53,961 nt of DNA from Deltaproteobacteria bacterium (GTDB lineage: Bacteria; UBA10199; JADFYH01). The stretch covers positions 1 to 53,961 of the forward strand of contig JADFYH010000019.1 in NCBI GenBank assembly GCA_015233135.1, read 5' to 3'. The position numbers and the translations under genes were made by a program. The notes below the pieces were generated by a model, which searched no databases, was not told the DNA's origin, and worked only from the letters and a program-made list of their open reading frames with translations. Below are positions 1 to 7,903 of this stretch, piece by piece (positions within the stretch are counted from its first letter, which is position 1; the number at the start of each line of letters is the position of its first letter).

Positions 1-8
1 AGATAAAA

Positions 9-125
9 ATGATTCCCCAAACCCAAACCGAAACATTTGCCCGCAATTGGATGGATTCCTGGAATAGCCATGGATTATCACTACGGCAAGTGCTTTGCGT
101 ATCACAACTGTACTCGAAGAACTGA
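9..125 (+). pseudogene. Possible remnant of a SnoaL/NTF2-like protein
   Basis: A 38-codon reading frame starts with ATG and includes the stretch FARNWMDSWNSHGLS. This resembles the N-terminal helix of SnoaL/NTF2-like proteins (F-A-x-x-W-x-D-A-W-N-x-H-D-L). The frame stops after 38 codons, where that family would normally run to 120-150 residues. A second frame downstream (about 98-150) could be a frameshifted continuation, but its identity cannot be established. No clear ribosome-binding site is visible because the window begins 8 bases upstream. It may be a decayed gene or chance. Confidence 0.25.
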
Positions 126-212
126 ATGAGGGAACAAAATTTCTGTCATAAGTCTCCATCAATTAAGGTATTTATTTTTTTCTTAGGGATGAGGAATTAT
201 GGCAAGTCCCGT

Positions 213-249
213 GAGATGTGTAGATACCTATGCCCTCGAGGGGAGAGGA
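213..249. repeat. Single arm of the TGTGTAGATACCTATGCC repeat
   Basis: TGTGTAGATACCTATGCC (217-234) followed by a CTCGAGGGGAGAGG tail matches the right arm of the nested inverted-repeat element upstream of prfC (41880-41914). Only one arm is seen here, beside the tRNA gene. Confidence 0.7.
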
Positions 250-266
250 TTAGGGATTTCTAATAA

Positions 267-337
267 CTCGGGGACTAGGATTCGAACCTAGATAGCTGGA
301 GTCAGAGTCCAGAGTCCTGCCGTTGGACGATCCCCGA
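267..337 (-). tRNA. tRNA-Gln (anticodon CUG)
   Basis: On the minus strand the sequence folds as a 71-nt cloverleaf. The 7-bp acceptor is TCGGGGA/TCCCCGA and the D-stem is GTCC/GGAC. The anticodon stem is CTGGA/TCCAG with loop CTCTGAC, giving anticodon CUG. A 4-nt variable loop and the T-arm CTAGG-TTCGAAT-CCTAG follow, then a G discriminator. The 3' CCA is not encoded. Anticodon CUG reads CAG, hence glutamine. All four stems pair fully, so the call is firm; the exact ends were set by pairing. Confidence 0.93.
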
Positions 338-404
338 AAAAATTTTCTGGATAACTATTGGTTGGTTGGGCCTGAGAGTTCTTTTGCGGCGAATATTTTT
401 TTCG

Positions 405-1280
405 CTAAGATCCCAAGGAGGTACTTCTCATAAACCTTCTAGTCGGCTCTCTCAAATTTTCTAAAGAAATAAAGGGATCCGTAACATCATCCTCTTCGCT
501 GAACCCCGCATCTTCCATACTTAAAAAATCCTTCATCTCTTCCTGAGTAATACTGGCTCTTCTGAAAGGAGTAGGCTTTTTAACTGCCTTGATTTTTGGA
601 AGCGCCTCTACCTGCTGTGCATCAAGTAACAAAGAAAACTGGTTTATTTTTTCCACGTTGGCCGGCTCTGGCCTAGAAGGAGGCAGATTTGTTGCCAAGT
701 TTACTTTGGCTTTAGGCGGAATTTCGCTCTTCCTCGGAAGCTCCAAAAAGGAGGCATGAATCAGTTTCTGTATAGAAACAACAGCATTACTTCCCCTCCG
801 AGTAATCTTCAGCCTGAACAACTCGAAGTTCATTCCTCTTAGGTAGGGAAGCAAGGGTTCTAGCTCGCTATTTACTGCTTGGGTCACTATCCAAAACTTA
901 GGAGCTCGATTTTCTAGGCCTTGTAGCTCTGGAATCTGGCTATAGACCGATTTCGCTTTTTTCTGAATCACTTCAAACTGAGCAAAAAGTTCTAAGAAAG
1001 TCTCCACTTCCAATTTTTTAAAGTGCCAAGCAAAAATAGCCTCGCCCATTTGATTCTTGGCCACAAAAGGAACACAAAAGGATTCTGCAGCTAAAGAAAA
1101 ATTGTACCTCAACAAACTCACCCCTGAATCAAGACGCAGCAACTGCCCCGATAAAAATTTAATCTTCGGGTTAAGTTGGGTGAAATGAATCGGATGCGTT
1201 AAATTCACTTCCCCACCACTTTCTGGGGGTCTGCGCTTCAAAAAACGAGGGATCAATCCTTTTACCTTTTTAAACTTCAT
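405..1280 (-). CDS. Conserved hypothetical protein downstream of a MinD-like ATPase
   Basis: This is a 291-residue soluble protein with a basic N-terminus (MKFKKVKG, RFLKRRPP). It has no recognisable catalytic motif, signal peptide or membrane segment. The central part (about residues 30-180) alternates beta-like and helical segments. The C-terminal third is charged and probably poorly ordered, with an acidic patch (SEEDDV, residue ~265). It begins two bases after the stop of the MinD/FlhG-type ATPase gene on the same strand, so the two are surely co-transcribed and probably translationally coupled; no strong separate ribosome-binding site is visible. By position it could be a regulator or cargo of that ATPase, but nothing in the sequence proves this. 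Confidence 0.75.
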   Translation of the reverse strand: MKFKKVKGLIPRFLKRRPPESGGEVNLTHPIHFTQLNPKIKFLSGQLLRLDSGVSLLRYNFSLAAESFCVPFVAKNQMGEAIFAWHFKKLEVETFLELFAQFEVIQKKAKSVYSQIPELQGLENRAPKFWIVTQAVNSELEPLLPYLRGMNFELFRLKITRRGSNAVVSIQKLIHASFLELPRKSEIPPKAKVNLATNLPPSRPEPANVEKINQFSLLLDAQQVEALPKIKAVKKPTPFRRASITQEEMKDFLSMEDAGFSEEDDVTDPFISLENLREPTRRFMRSTSLGS

Positions 1281-1282
1281 CG

Positions 1283-2251
1283 TTAACTCTTTGGCTCTAA
1301 TAATCCGAAATATGATTTATAAATAGCTTCTTCTTCTTGTATTTTCTCCCAAGCACGAAATTGATGATAAATTTTCTGGGCAATCCCTTTTAGGCAAGCC
1401 GTCACAAAAGAGCGAGGATGAGAAAGAACAACCGGCTCCTGAATAGATATGGAATGCAACAAATAATGATCGTAGGGAATATAACCCAAATAATTCATTT
1501 TTACGGAAGTTAAATGCTTGGCGACTACCTTACGCAATTTCTGAATAGCCAACAAGGAATCGCGCCTATCCTTCACACGATTGAGTATCACCTGAACCTC
1601 GACTGCCTGATGGGAACTCCAGGAATCTAGACATTTCACCAAACCGTAAGCGTCCATCATTGCCGTAATTTCTGGGTTGGTAACAAGAATAATCCCGTGT
1701 GCAGGTGTCAAAAAACGCATAATTTGGGGAGAAACCCCCGCAGCCAAGTCCACCAAAATAACATCAAAACTGGGCTCCAAACAGCTTAATTCTCGAGAGA
1801 AAGTTTTCCATTCGTGTTCTTCAAGCTCTGAAAGGTGCGAAGAACCTACACCACCTGGGAGCAAATACATCCCGGAAGGACATTCCACCAAAATATCTTT
1901 CAGATCTTTTCTACCCGCAAGCACATCCCCAATATCGCCCTTGGTTTCTACCCCCAACAGCAAATGGTCATTCGCCAAGCCAAAATCCGCATCAATCACA
2001 AGGACACGAAGCCCAATACTCTGCAGTGAAATGGCCAGGTTGGTGGTAATGGTCGTTTTCCCAGTTCCCCCTTTACCACTCGCTACGGCAATAACCTTGC
2101 TTTGGGCAGGAGGAATCGACTCTTGAATAAGAGACTTCACCCGGCCAATTTCAAAAGGAACCACAAAAGCAGAAGTATCTGCTGTCTCCTCCTCACCCAA
2201 TTCAATCACCCAACTACTGCTTTGGACAACATTTGATGTTTCATTTTCCAC
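1283..2251 (-). CDS. MinD/FlhG-family P-loop ATPase
   Basis: A 322-residue ATPase of the ParA/MinD/FlhG class. The deviant Walker A is KGGTGKTT at residues 60-67, preceded by VIAVASG. The switch region reads VIDADFGLAN, followed by a LLLGV segment typical of the FlhG/MinD branch (DADFGLANxD). The Walker B region is DVILVDLAAG. About 50 residues precede the fold, and part of this is acidic (ELGEEETADT). Such proteins dimerise on ATP and place flagella, pili, chemoreceptors or division machinery at defined cell sites. No flagellar or min genes lie in the window, so its cargo is unknown. A MinD-type amphipathic C-terminal membrane helix is not obvious; the C-terminus (FRAWEKIQEEEAIYKSYFG) is instead charged. 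Confidence 0.88.
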   Translation of the reverse strand: MENETSNVVQSSSWVIELGEEETADTSAFVVPFEIGRVKSLIQESIPPAQSKVIAVASGKGGTGKTTITTNLAISLQSIGLRVLVIDADFGLANDHLLLGVETKGDIGDVLAGRKDLKDILVECPSGMYLLPGGVGSSHLSELEEHEWKTFSRELSCLEPSFDVILVDLAAGVSPQIMRFLTPAHGIILVTNPEITAMMDAYGLVKCLDSWSSHQAVEVQVILNRVKDRRDSLLAIQKLRKVVAKHLTSVKMNYLGYIPYDHYLLHSISIQEPVVLSHPRSFVTACLKGIAQKIYHQFRAWEKIQEEEAIYKSYFGLLEPKS

Positions 2252-2293
2252 AATAGAACTCCAAACACTTGGCCCATAGGAATATAATTCAAT

Positions 2294-3583
2294 CTATGCT
2301 CTCTTCCCCATGGGAACATAATCTCTCGTATCGTAGCCAAGATAGATCTGTCGCGGACGGGCAATTTTTTGTTCTGTATCATTCACCATTTCTCCCCACT
2401 GCGAAATCCAACCCGCCGTGCGGGGGATGGCAAACAGCACGGGGAACATGGATACAGGAAATTTCAACGCTTGGTAAATGAGACCCGAATAAAAGTCAAC
2501 ATTGGGATAAAGTTTTCTCTTCACAAAATATTCATCTTCCAAGGCAATTTTTTCTAATTCGATGGCGATGTCTAGCAAAGGGTTCACCCCTGTCACCTCA
2601 AACACTTCGTAAGCAGTCTTCTTGATAATCTTTGCACGAGGGTCATAATTTTTATACACCCGATGTCCAAAGCCCATCAACTTTCCCTCTCCTGCCTTTA
2701 CCTTCTTGATGAATTCTGGAATTTTATCTTTATGACCAATCTGCTGGAGCATAAGAAGTACGGCTTCGTTCGCACCTCCATGCAAAGGGCCATAAAGCGC
2801 TGCTATGGCCCCAGCCATCGCAGAATAAGGATCCACATCCGAGGAAGCAATAGAGCGCATGGCATTGGTAGAACAGTTCTGTTCGTGATCGGCATGCAAA
2901 ATAAATAAAACATCCAAGGCCCGTTCCAGAACTGGATTAGGCTGATACTTGGGCTCCGACATTCGATAGAGCATGTTCAAAAAATTTCCAGAATAGGAAA
3001 GATCATTGTCCGGATACACATAGGGCATTCCCAAACTATGGCGGTAAGCAAAGGCGGCCAAGGTAGAAATTTTCCCAATCAGACGGTAAGTAGATTCTTT
3101 ACGAATTTCGGGATCATGAATTTTTTTTGCATTGGGGTAAAAGGTGGAAAGTGCCGCCACCGCGCTCACAAGCATGCCCATGGGATGAGCATCGTAATGG
3201 AAGCCATCCATGAATTTTTTAATATTTTCGTGAACGAAGGTATGATGAATGATCTGATTATTCCATTCTTCCTGTTGTTTTTGAGTAGGCAATTCCCCGT
3301 GAATTAAAAGATAGGCAGTTTCGAGGTAGTTACTTTTTTCGGCAAGCTGTTCGATGGGAATGCCACGGTATCGTAAAATACCTTTATCGCCATCAATATA
3401 AGTGATTTTACTTTTACAGGAGGCCGTGTTGGTAAAGGCGGGATCATAAGTCATGAGACCAAAATCATCTTCCGATGTTTTGATCTGCCTTAAGTCCATG
3501 GCCTTAATCGTGTTGTCTTGAATGGAAACTTCGTAAGTTTTACCACTGCGGTTGTCGGTAATACTTAGGGAATTTTTTGGCAT
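2294..3583 (-). CDS. gltA: Citrate synthase (hexameric, E. coli type)
   Basis: This enzyme condenses oxaloacetate with acetyl-CoA to citrate, the entry step of the TCA cycle. It is 429 residues, matching the 427-residue E. coli type II enzyme including its N-terminal beta domain. The catalytic triad is present: His268 in GPLHGGANEAV, His307 in MGFGHRVYKN and Asp363 in NVDFYSG. The start ATG has an AGAGG ribosome-binding site six bases upstream. It stands as a single gene, with a gap of about 40 bases to the ATPase gene downstream on the same strand and about 100 bases to the next gene upstream. Confidence 0.96.
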   Translation of the reverse strand: MPKNSLSITDNRSGKTYEVSIQDNTIKAMDLRQIKTSEDDFGLMTYDPAFTNTASCKSKITYIDGDKGILRYRGIPIEQLAEKSNYLETAYLLIHGELPTQKQQEEWNNQIIHHTFVHENIKKFMDGFHYDAHPMGMLVSAVAALSTFYPNAKKIHDPEIRKESTYRLIGKISTLAAFAYRHSLGMPYVYPDNDLSYSGNFLNMLYRMSEPKYQPNPVLERALDVLFILHADHEQNCSTNAMRSIASSDVDPYSAMAGAIAALYGPLHGGANEAVLLMLQQIGHKDKIPEFIKKVKAGEGKLMGFGHRVYKNYDPRAKIIKKTAYEVFEVTGVNPLLDIAIELEKIALEDEYFVKRKLYPNVDFYSGLIYQALKFPVSMFPVLFAIPRTAGWISQWGEMVNDTEQKIARPRQIYLGYDTRDYVPMGKRA

Positions 3584-3681
3584 AGTGACCTCTGTATTAG
3601 GAGTTAAAGTTTTTTCGATGCGTAGTACTAAACTGTTTTATTTATTTTTTGAAGCATTTATCGTTCAGAAAGTAAAAAAAA

Positions 3682-3993
3682 TTACAAAGAGGGCAAAGAC
3701 TGTTCTGCATCATGTCTTTGAGAGGCATGAACCTCAGTTTCGCCCTCTGGAGCTTCTAAAGTTCTGAGCCGACTCGAGGGAAATACTTCGTGACAGTTCT
3801 TGTAATAGGAATAAAAATTTACTTCGTAAAAATCTCCCTCTATTTTTATCACTCTTCCTCTATTCCATTTCCCATTGCGAAACACCTCCACTTTATCCCC
3901 GGCCTTGTATACTTCCTCTTGTGCTGAGCTAAGAGAAGAAAAGGGCAAATGAATCACTAAAATGGCAGTCAAAATAAGAAAACACTTTTTCAT
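3682..3993 (-). CDS. Small exported protein with a Tudor/Agenet-like domain
   Basis: The start is taken at MKKCFLIL, 103 residues, because this begins a clear signal peptide (KK, then a hydrophobic core, then SSAQ) with AGAGAG upstream. An in-frame ATG 30 codons earlier would bury the signal. The mature part contains AGDKVEVFRNGKWNRGRVIK and later EVNFYSYY..EVFPSSRLR. This is the pattern of a small five-stranded Tudor/Agenet/SH3-like barrel. The C-terminus (after RTLEAPEGE) is polar and likely disordered. Its role is unknown; it probably acts in the periplasm. It is followed downstream by citrate synthase after a 98-base gap that holds no gene. Confidence 0.7.
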   Translation of the reverse strand: MKKCFLILTAILVIHLPFSSLSSAQEEVYKAGDKVEVFRNGKWNRGRVIKIEGDFYEVNFYSYYKNCHEVFPSSRLRTLEAPEGETEVHASQRHDAEQSLPSL

Positions 3994-4098
3994 GAAAATC
4001 TCTCTTAGCTGAATAGTGTAAAAAGAGAAGTAAAAAGAGGCGAGCAATTCTTTTTTTATGGATGAAGAAGTGCAGAGTTGCATGTAAACGGCTAGAAG

Positions 4099-5250
4099 CT
4101 ATTGAATAAGAGGCTTGAGCAATTGGTCGATATAATCCCAATTGATAGCAGGATTTTGAGAGCTGTCTGCAGAGAGCAAATTCAATTCTTCGGGGATATT
4201 GCTCGCAGAGGGAAGGCTGGTTTCTTGAAAAAGGGCCGAAAAATTTACAATCGTCCCCTCTCCCGTTATAGGCTGCGGTGAACGCAAGGTGATGGAATCG
4301 GAAACAGTATTCAAGATTTTTTTATAGTTTTGCTCATCCCCGGCAGCGAGTCGCCACGCTATCCAACGGTCTGTCAACGATCCATTTAAAGGAGATTGAA
4401 CAAAAGTGTCCCAATCGTTAAAAGCCGACCGCAAGAGATCTGCCTTGGAAACAATGCGACTTGCTCCTTGCGAATCCAAATCGCCAAAACGGGTATCCGA
4501 AGCGGACAATTGCCCATTGATGTCTCGGTAAAAATTTGGAGAAAGTGGCCAGCTGGGAAACTTGTCAAAACCCCAGTCATAGCTGAAAACTCCCTGAAAA
4601 CCATAAGCCAAAAGACCTGTCGCAAATTTGGCGAAGCGGAAGTCTTTGGGAGTGATTTCAATTTTCTGATTCATTCCAAACAGAAGACCTTCTATAGAGA
4701 CATTGGAATTCACATAAGCATCTTCAGAGGCCAGACAGCTTTGAACTTCTGCTAAATCAGACCCCAACTGACGAAGCGAGGTATTTAAATCTTCTGTGGC
4801 GATCTGCCCACCCAGCAAAGGCGTCCCCCATTGAACAGCAAGGTCGCCAAGAGAAGTGGACTGGCTGGAAGATTTTAAAAATAATTCACCAAAAATGATT
4901 TTTTTGTTCGCCAACAAGTAAGCCGGCGATTGGCCTTGAAGCTCTTCATAACGCAGGGGATTGTAACCGATAAAACTGGAAAGCCTTTGAGTATTTTCGT
5001 TGGATAAAATTTGCAGAAACTTGGAGACACAGCAAGAAAGCCCTGCGGTAGCATCGCTCGGGTTTTGATATTTCAGCGCACAATAATTTTCGCTGGCACA
5101 ACCCAAATCACTTTGTTGCAGACAACTCCTTGCAGCCTCGAGGGAATACTGAGTTGGGGCATGGGTGGTTGAAAGACTGGGACTATTCGTAGAGGCACTC
5201 GAACCGCAGGCGGACAAGAAAAGTAAAAAAACAAAAATGATTTTTTTCAT
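4099..5250 (-). CDS. Predicted lipoprotein of unknown function
   Basis: The protein is 383 residues with a lipoprotein signal: MKKIIFVFLLFLSAC, lipobox LSAC, lipidated Cys at residue 15. The start is placed at the second of two in-frame ATGs because GGAGG lies 8 bases upstream of it but only 2 bases upstream of the first. After a Ser/Thr-rich linker come paired cysteines (ARSCLQQSDLGCASENYCAL, then LSCC). These could form disulphides; a short helical-repeat-like (TPR-like) segment is possible but unproven. The rest is globular without known motifs. It is likely anchored in the inner or outer membrane facing the periplasm. It may share an operon with the Tudor-like gene downstream, about 100 bases away. 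Confidence 0.8.
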   Translation of the reverse strand: MKKIIFVFLLFLSACGSSASTNSPSLSTTHAPTQYSLEAARSCLQQSDLGCASENYCALKYQNPSDATAGLSCCVSKFLQILSNENTQRLSSFIGYNPLRYEELQGQSPAYLLANKKIIFGELFLKSSSQSTSLGDLAVQWGTPLLGGQIATEDLNTSLRQLGSDLAEVQSCLASEDAYVNSNVSIEGLLFGMNQKIEITPKDFRFAKFATGLLAYGFQGVFSYDWGFDKFPSWPLSPNFYRDINGQLSASDTRFGDLDSQGASRIVSKADLLRSAFNDWDTFVQSPLNGSLTDRWIAWRLAAGDEQNYKKILNTVSDSITLRSPQPITGEGTIVNFSALFQETSLPSASNIPEELNLLSADSSQNPAINWDYIDQLLKPLIQ

Positions 5251-5256
5251 GAACAT

Positions 5257-5567
5257 TCCCTCCCTTATGGAAGGGCTAGAGGAGATCTATGCACTTGTCG
5301 ATAGAAAAGAGCTGTTTTGACGCAAAGTAGTAGTGCAGTGCGGCAATTTGAACCACTGTCGACTAGAAGTCACCCTCTCCCTCGACGGGAGAGGGCCGGG
5401 GAGAAATCTTGCGAGGCATTTTTCTTCTCCAGATTTTCATCATAAAAAGAAAAATTCTGGGGATTCCATTTTAAGGTTTCAGACCATTTTTTAGAAACAG
5501 AAAAATATCAACAAAGCGAAAATAAATTTATTTTTCATACTTTTTTCACACGAGTGAAATACAGTGA
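5257..5567. other. Intergenic region with a GC-rich palindrome
   Basis: No gene is seen in this 311-base gap. It holds the CCCTCTCCC-TCGAC-GGGAGAGGG palindrome at 5373-5395, followed by CCGGGGAG. This is the same family as copies at 13887-13924, 18192-18228 and 30916-30952. The rest is AT-rich. Confidence 0.75.
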
Positions 5568-5957
5568 TTATGGATTCTTAAACTTCAATCCTTTTACCAA
5601 TTTAAAATGCTTATCGCAGGTCAGCAGAGTTCCATTTACTTTCAGGGTACAGGCTGCAATCCAGATATCGTTAGTGGGAATGGGTTTACCGATTTTACGA
5701 AGATCAGAATAAATCTCTCCATAAATCTTCGCAGTTTCAATATCCACTTCTATTACTTTTATATTATAATGACCCAAAAAATCGTTCAGATGAGAAATGT
5801 TCCTATGACAACGTTCACCATAAGAAAAACCATAAAAAAGTTCGCCGTATACAATGGAGGGAAAATAAAACTCTTCAAATGAGGTCAGAATTTCAACTCC
5901 ATTTTGAGCATAATGATCACAAAAAGTATAGAAACACGTATCAATCACAGCTCTCAT
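5568..5957 (-). CDS. vapC: PIN-domain toxin (VapC family)
   Basis: A 129-residue PIN-domain ribonuclease. The four acidic metal-binding positions are all visible: Asp6 in VIDTC, Glu39 in VYGELFYG, Asp97 in TNDIWIA and Asp115 in TCDKHF. VapC toxins cleave tRNA or rRNA and are held inactive by the cognate antitoxin. The start is taken at the ATG overlapping the antitoxin stop (ATGA), with GAGGAA about 9 bases upstream; a GTG two codons earlier is the alternative. The 4-base overlap implies translational coupling, with antitoxin first as usual. Confidence 0.92.
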   Translation of the reverse strand: MRAVIDTCFYTFCDHYAQNGVEILTSFEEFYFPSIVYGELFYGFSYGERCHRNISHLNDFLGHYNIKVIEVDIETAKIYGEIYSDLRKIGKPIPTNDIWIAACTLKVNGTLLTCDKHFKLVKGLKFKNP

Positions 5958-6205
5958 TTCCACATTTCCTCATCAATCTCAGAAAACACTTTCAAACGCT
6001 TATCAATTTCTTCATATTCTTTCTTATCCATTTTCCCAAAAAACTTTAAAAGTTTTTTCTTTCGCTGAGATTTTTCATCAAAGCCCAACTGCTTCTTCAA
6101 TAACTCAAGCACCACTTGAGTTTTTGTTTTTCCACTCTTTTTGGCCTGTTGAATAATAGCTTTTTCCAACTCTTTTGGCATAGAACGTATACTTAATACA
6201 CTCAT
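5954..6205 (-). CDS. Ribbon-helix-helix antitoxin of the VapC pair
   Basis: An 83-residue small basic/acidic protein. Its N-terminus, SVLSIRSMPKELEKAIIQQAKKSG, has the pattern of a ribbon-helix-helix DNA-binding fold (one strand, then two helices). The Lys/Glu-rich tail (from about residue 45) would wrap the toxin. A strong AAGGAGG lies 5 bases before the ATG. It heads a two-gene operon with the PIN toxin and should repress its own promoter through the inverted repeat at 6214-6247. Confidence 0.88.
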   Translation of the reverse strand: MSVLSIRSMPKELEKAIIQQAKKSGKTKTQVVLELLKKQLGFDEKSQRKKKLLKFFGKMDKKEYEEIDKRLKVFSEIDEEMWK

Positions 6206-6213
6206 AGAACCTC

Positions 6214-6256
6214 CTTGTACTACGTATTAGCATAACTGTAGTACAAGCTTAGTCAA
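6214..6256 (-). promoter_or_regulatory. Promoter and operator of the VapBC operon
   Basis: Read on the minus strand, TTGACT (6251-6256) and TATGCT (6229-6234) form -35 and -10 boxes with a 16-bp spacer. A perfect 10-bp inverted repeat, CTTGTACTAC at 6214-6223 and GTAGTACAAG at 6238-6247, brackets the -10 box. This is the expected place for repression by the antitoxin-toxin complex. Confidence 0.75.
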
Positions 6257-6268
6257 ACATAGTTCCGA

Positions 6269-7426
6269 TTACAACCCCATCTTCTTTGCAATAATTTCTT
6301 TCATGATTTCCGAACTTCCCCCACCTATCGTCATCAAACGGATATCCCGAGTGTAACGCGACAAATCATATTCTTCCATGTAACCCGCACCCCCATGGGC
6401 TTGCAGACAATCATAAGCCACTTTTTGGGCTAAATCGCAGGCAAAAAGTTTTGCCATAGAAACCTCTTTGCTACATTCTACCCCTGCATTAAAAAGTGTC
6501 ACCGCGTGATAAACGAGTCGCCTTGCGGCTTCGAGGGCAGTGGCATGTTCAGCAAATTTATGTTGCCATACCTGAAAATCAATCACTCTCTTACCAAAGG
6601 CTGCTCTTTCCTTTGCATAACGAATGCTGTCTTCGAGGATCAGCTGGGCGCTGGCCACACAGGTAACAGCCGCCACCAGGCGTTCTCCTTGAAAATTTTT
6701 CATAATGTAAGCAAAACCCATATTTTCTTGCCCCAAAATGTAACGCTGAGGAATTCGGCAATTCTCAAAATAGAGTAAGGCAGTGTCTGAAGAATGATTC
6801 CCCATTTTTTCGAGTTTTTTACCCACCGAAAAACCCAGGGTATCCGTGGGGAAAGTTACCAAACTAATTCCCTTATAACCTGCAGCCCCCGTCCTTACGG
6901 CAAGTGTAATAAAATCAGCACGACTCCCGTTGGTGATGTACATCTTGGCGCCATTGATAATGAGATCACTGCCTTCTTTTATAGCTCGGGTTTGAATATT
7001 CGCCACGTCTGATCCACAACCTGGTTCGGTAATTCCCAAGGCCGCAATTTTTTGCCCCTGAAGAGCTGGTATTAGAAAAAGTTTCTTCTGCTCTTCAGTT
7101 CCCAACACACTAAGGATAGGCGTGGCAATATCCGCCTGCACCATCAAATCCATCGCAAGCCCCGCCATTTTACAGCGAATAATCTCTTCGCAAAAAACCA
7201 CTTTGAACCAATAATCCCCCCCACTCCCTCCAGACTCTTCTGGAAAACAAACCCCCAATATGCCAAGTTCCGCCGCCCTGGCAAAAATTTCGCGGGGGAA
7301 AGTACAGGCTTTCTCCCATTCTTCTTTGTGGGGAAGCAGCTCTTTCTCTGCAAAATCACGCACGGTTTTTCGAAAAAGTTCATGTTCGGAGCTAAAAGGA
7401 GAGAGATGGGTCATATTCAATTCCAT
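6269..7426 (-). CDS. Acyl-CoA dehydrogenase
   Basis: A 385-residue FAD enzyme that introduces the alpha-beta double bond into an acyl-CoA and passes electrons to ETF. Three domains are recognisable: N-terminal helical domain (to about residue 130), middle beta domain beginning GITEPGCGSD, and C-terminal helical domain (GERLVAAVTCVASAQ). The GGAGYMEEYDLSRYTRDIR motif contains the Glu that usually serves as catalytic base in the isovaleryl/long-chain branch (GYxxE). The signature ALGITEPGCGSDVA is intact. Substrate chain length cannot be read from the sequence. The start may instead be the ATG four codons later (MTHLSPF). Confidence 0.93.
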   Translation of the reverse strand: MELNMTHLSPFSSEHELFRKTVRDFAEKELLPHKEEWEKACTFPREIFARAAELGILGVCFPEESGGSGGDYWFKVVFCEEIIRCKMAGLAMDLMVQADIATPILSVLGTEEQKKLFLIPALQGQKIAALGITEPGCGSDVANIQTRAIKEGSDLIINGAKMYITNGSRADFITLAVRTGAAGYKGISLVTFPTDTLGFSVGKKLEKMGNHSSDTALLYFENCRIPQRYILGQENMGFAYIMKNFQGERLVAAVTCVASAQLILEDSIRYAKERAAFGKRVIDFQVWQHKFAEHATALEAARRLVYHAVTLFNAGVECSKEVSMAKLFACDLAQKVAYDCLQAHGGAGYMEEYDLSRYTRDIRLMTIGGGSSEIMKEIIAKKMGL

Positions 7427-7456
7427 TCAGTAAGTTTTGAAGTTTTGAAATTAGTC

Positions 7457-7903
7457 CTAATTTTCCGCAGGAGAACTGGCCCAAAAAACTTCCAACATCT
7501 TTATGAGTTCTACATATTCTTTAAACAAAACAGGTTTTTTGATAAAAAATTTAGCGCCTAACTTATAAGAATTATTTCTGTCCTCTTCATTAATGGACGT
7601 AGTGAGAACAGTGATTGGAATACCTTTCAAATCGGGAAAAGTCCCAATTTCTTTTAAAACGGCTCGACCATCTTTTTTAGGTAAATTTAAATCCAGAATA
7701 ATCATCGAGGGAAGCGGATATTTTTTTTTATCCTGGAAAACGCCTTCATGATGAAGATATTGGAGAAGGTCCACTCCATTGGTGACACGACACAACTTTG
7801 CTTCTAATTTTGCTCCTTGAAAGGCATTCTGAATCAGAAAATAATGGTCATCATCGTCTTCTGCTATAAGCAGAACATTTTTTTTTGTAATCTGATCTTT
7901 CAT
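7457..7903 (-). CDS. Receiver-only response regulator (Rcp1-like)
   Basis: A single CheY-type receiver domain of 148 residues with no output domain. Acidic residues AEDDDD near residues 14-19, phospho-acceptor Asp71 in IILDLNLP, the Thr of VLTTS and the Lys of FIKKP are all present. An insertion between beta2 and beta3 (HHEGVFQDKKKYPLP) is typical of Rcp1-like regulators that pair with phytochrome-type PAS kinases. The ATG overlaps the stop of the kinase gene (ATGA). An in-frame ATG nine codons earlier lies inside the kinase gene and is less likely. It is probably the direct phospho-partner of that kinase. Confidence 0.9.
   Translation of the reverse strand: MKDQITKKNVLLIAEDDDDHYFLIQNAFQGAKLEAKLCRVTNGVDLLQYLHHEGVFQDKKKYPLPSMIILDLNLPKKDGRAVLKEIGTFPDLKGIPITVLTTSINEEDRNNSYKLGAKFFIKKPVLFKEYVELIKMLEVFWASSPAEN

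Noticed and set aside
1677-2126. Forward-strand reading frames inside the MinD-like gene
   Set aside because: They are antisense shadows of a clear ATPase gene, rich in Ser/Pro and without motifs.
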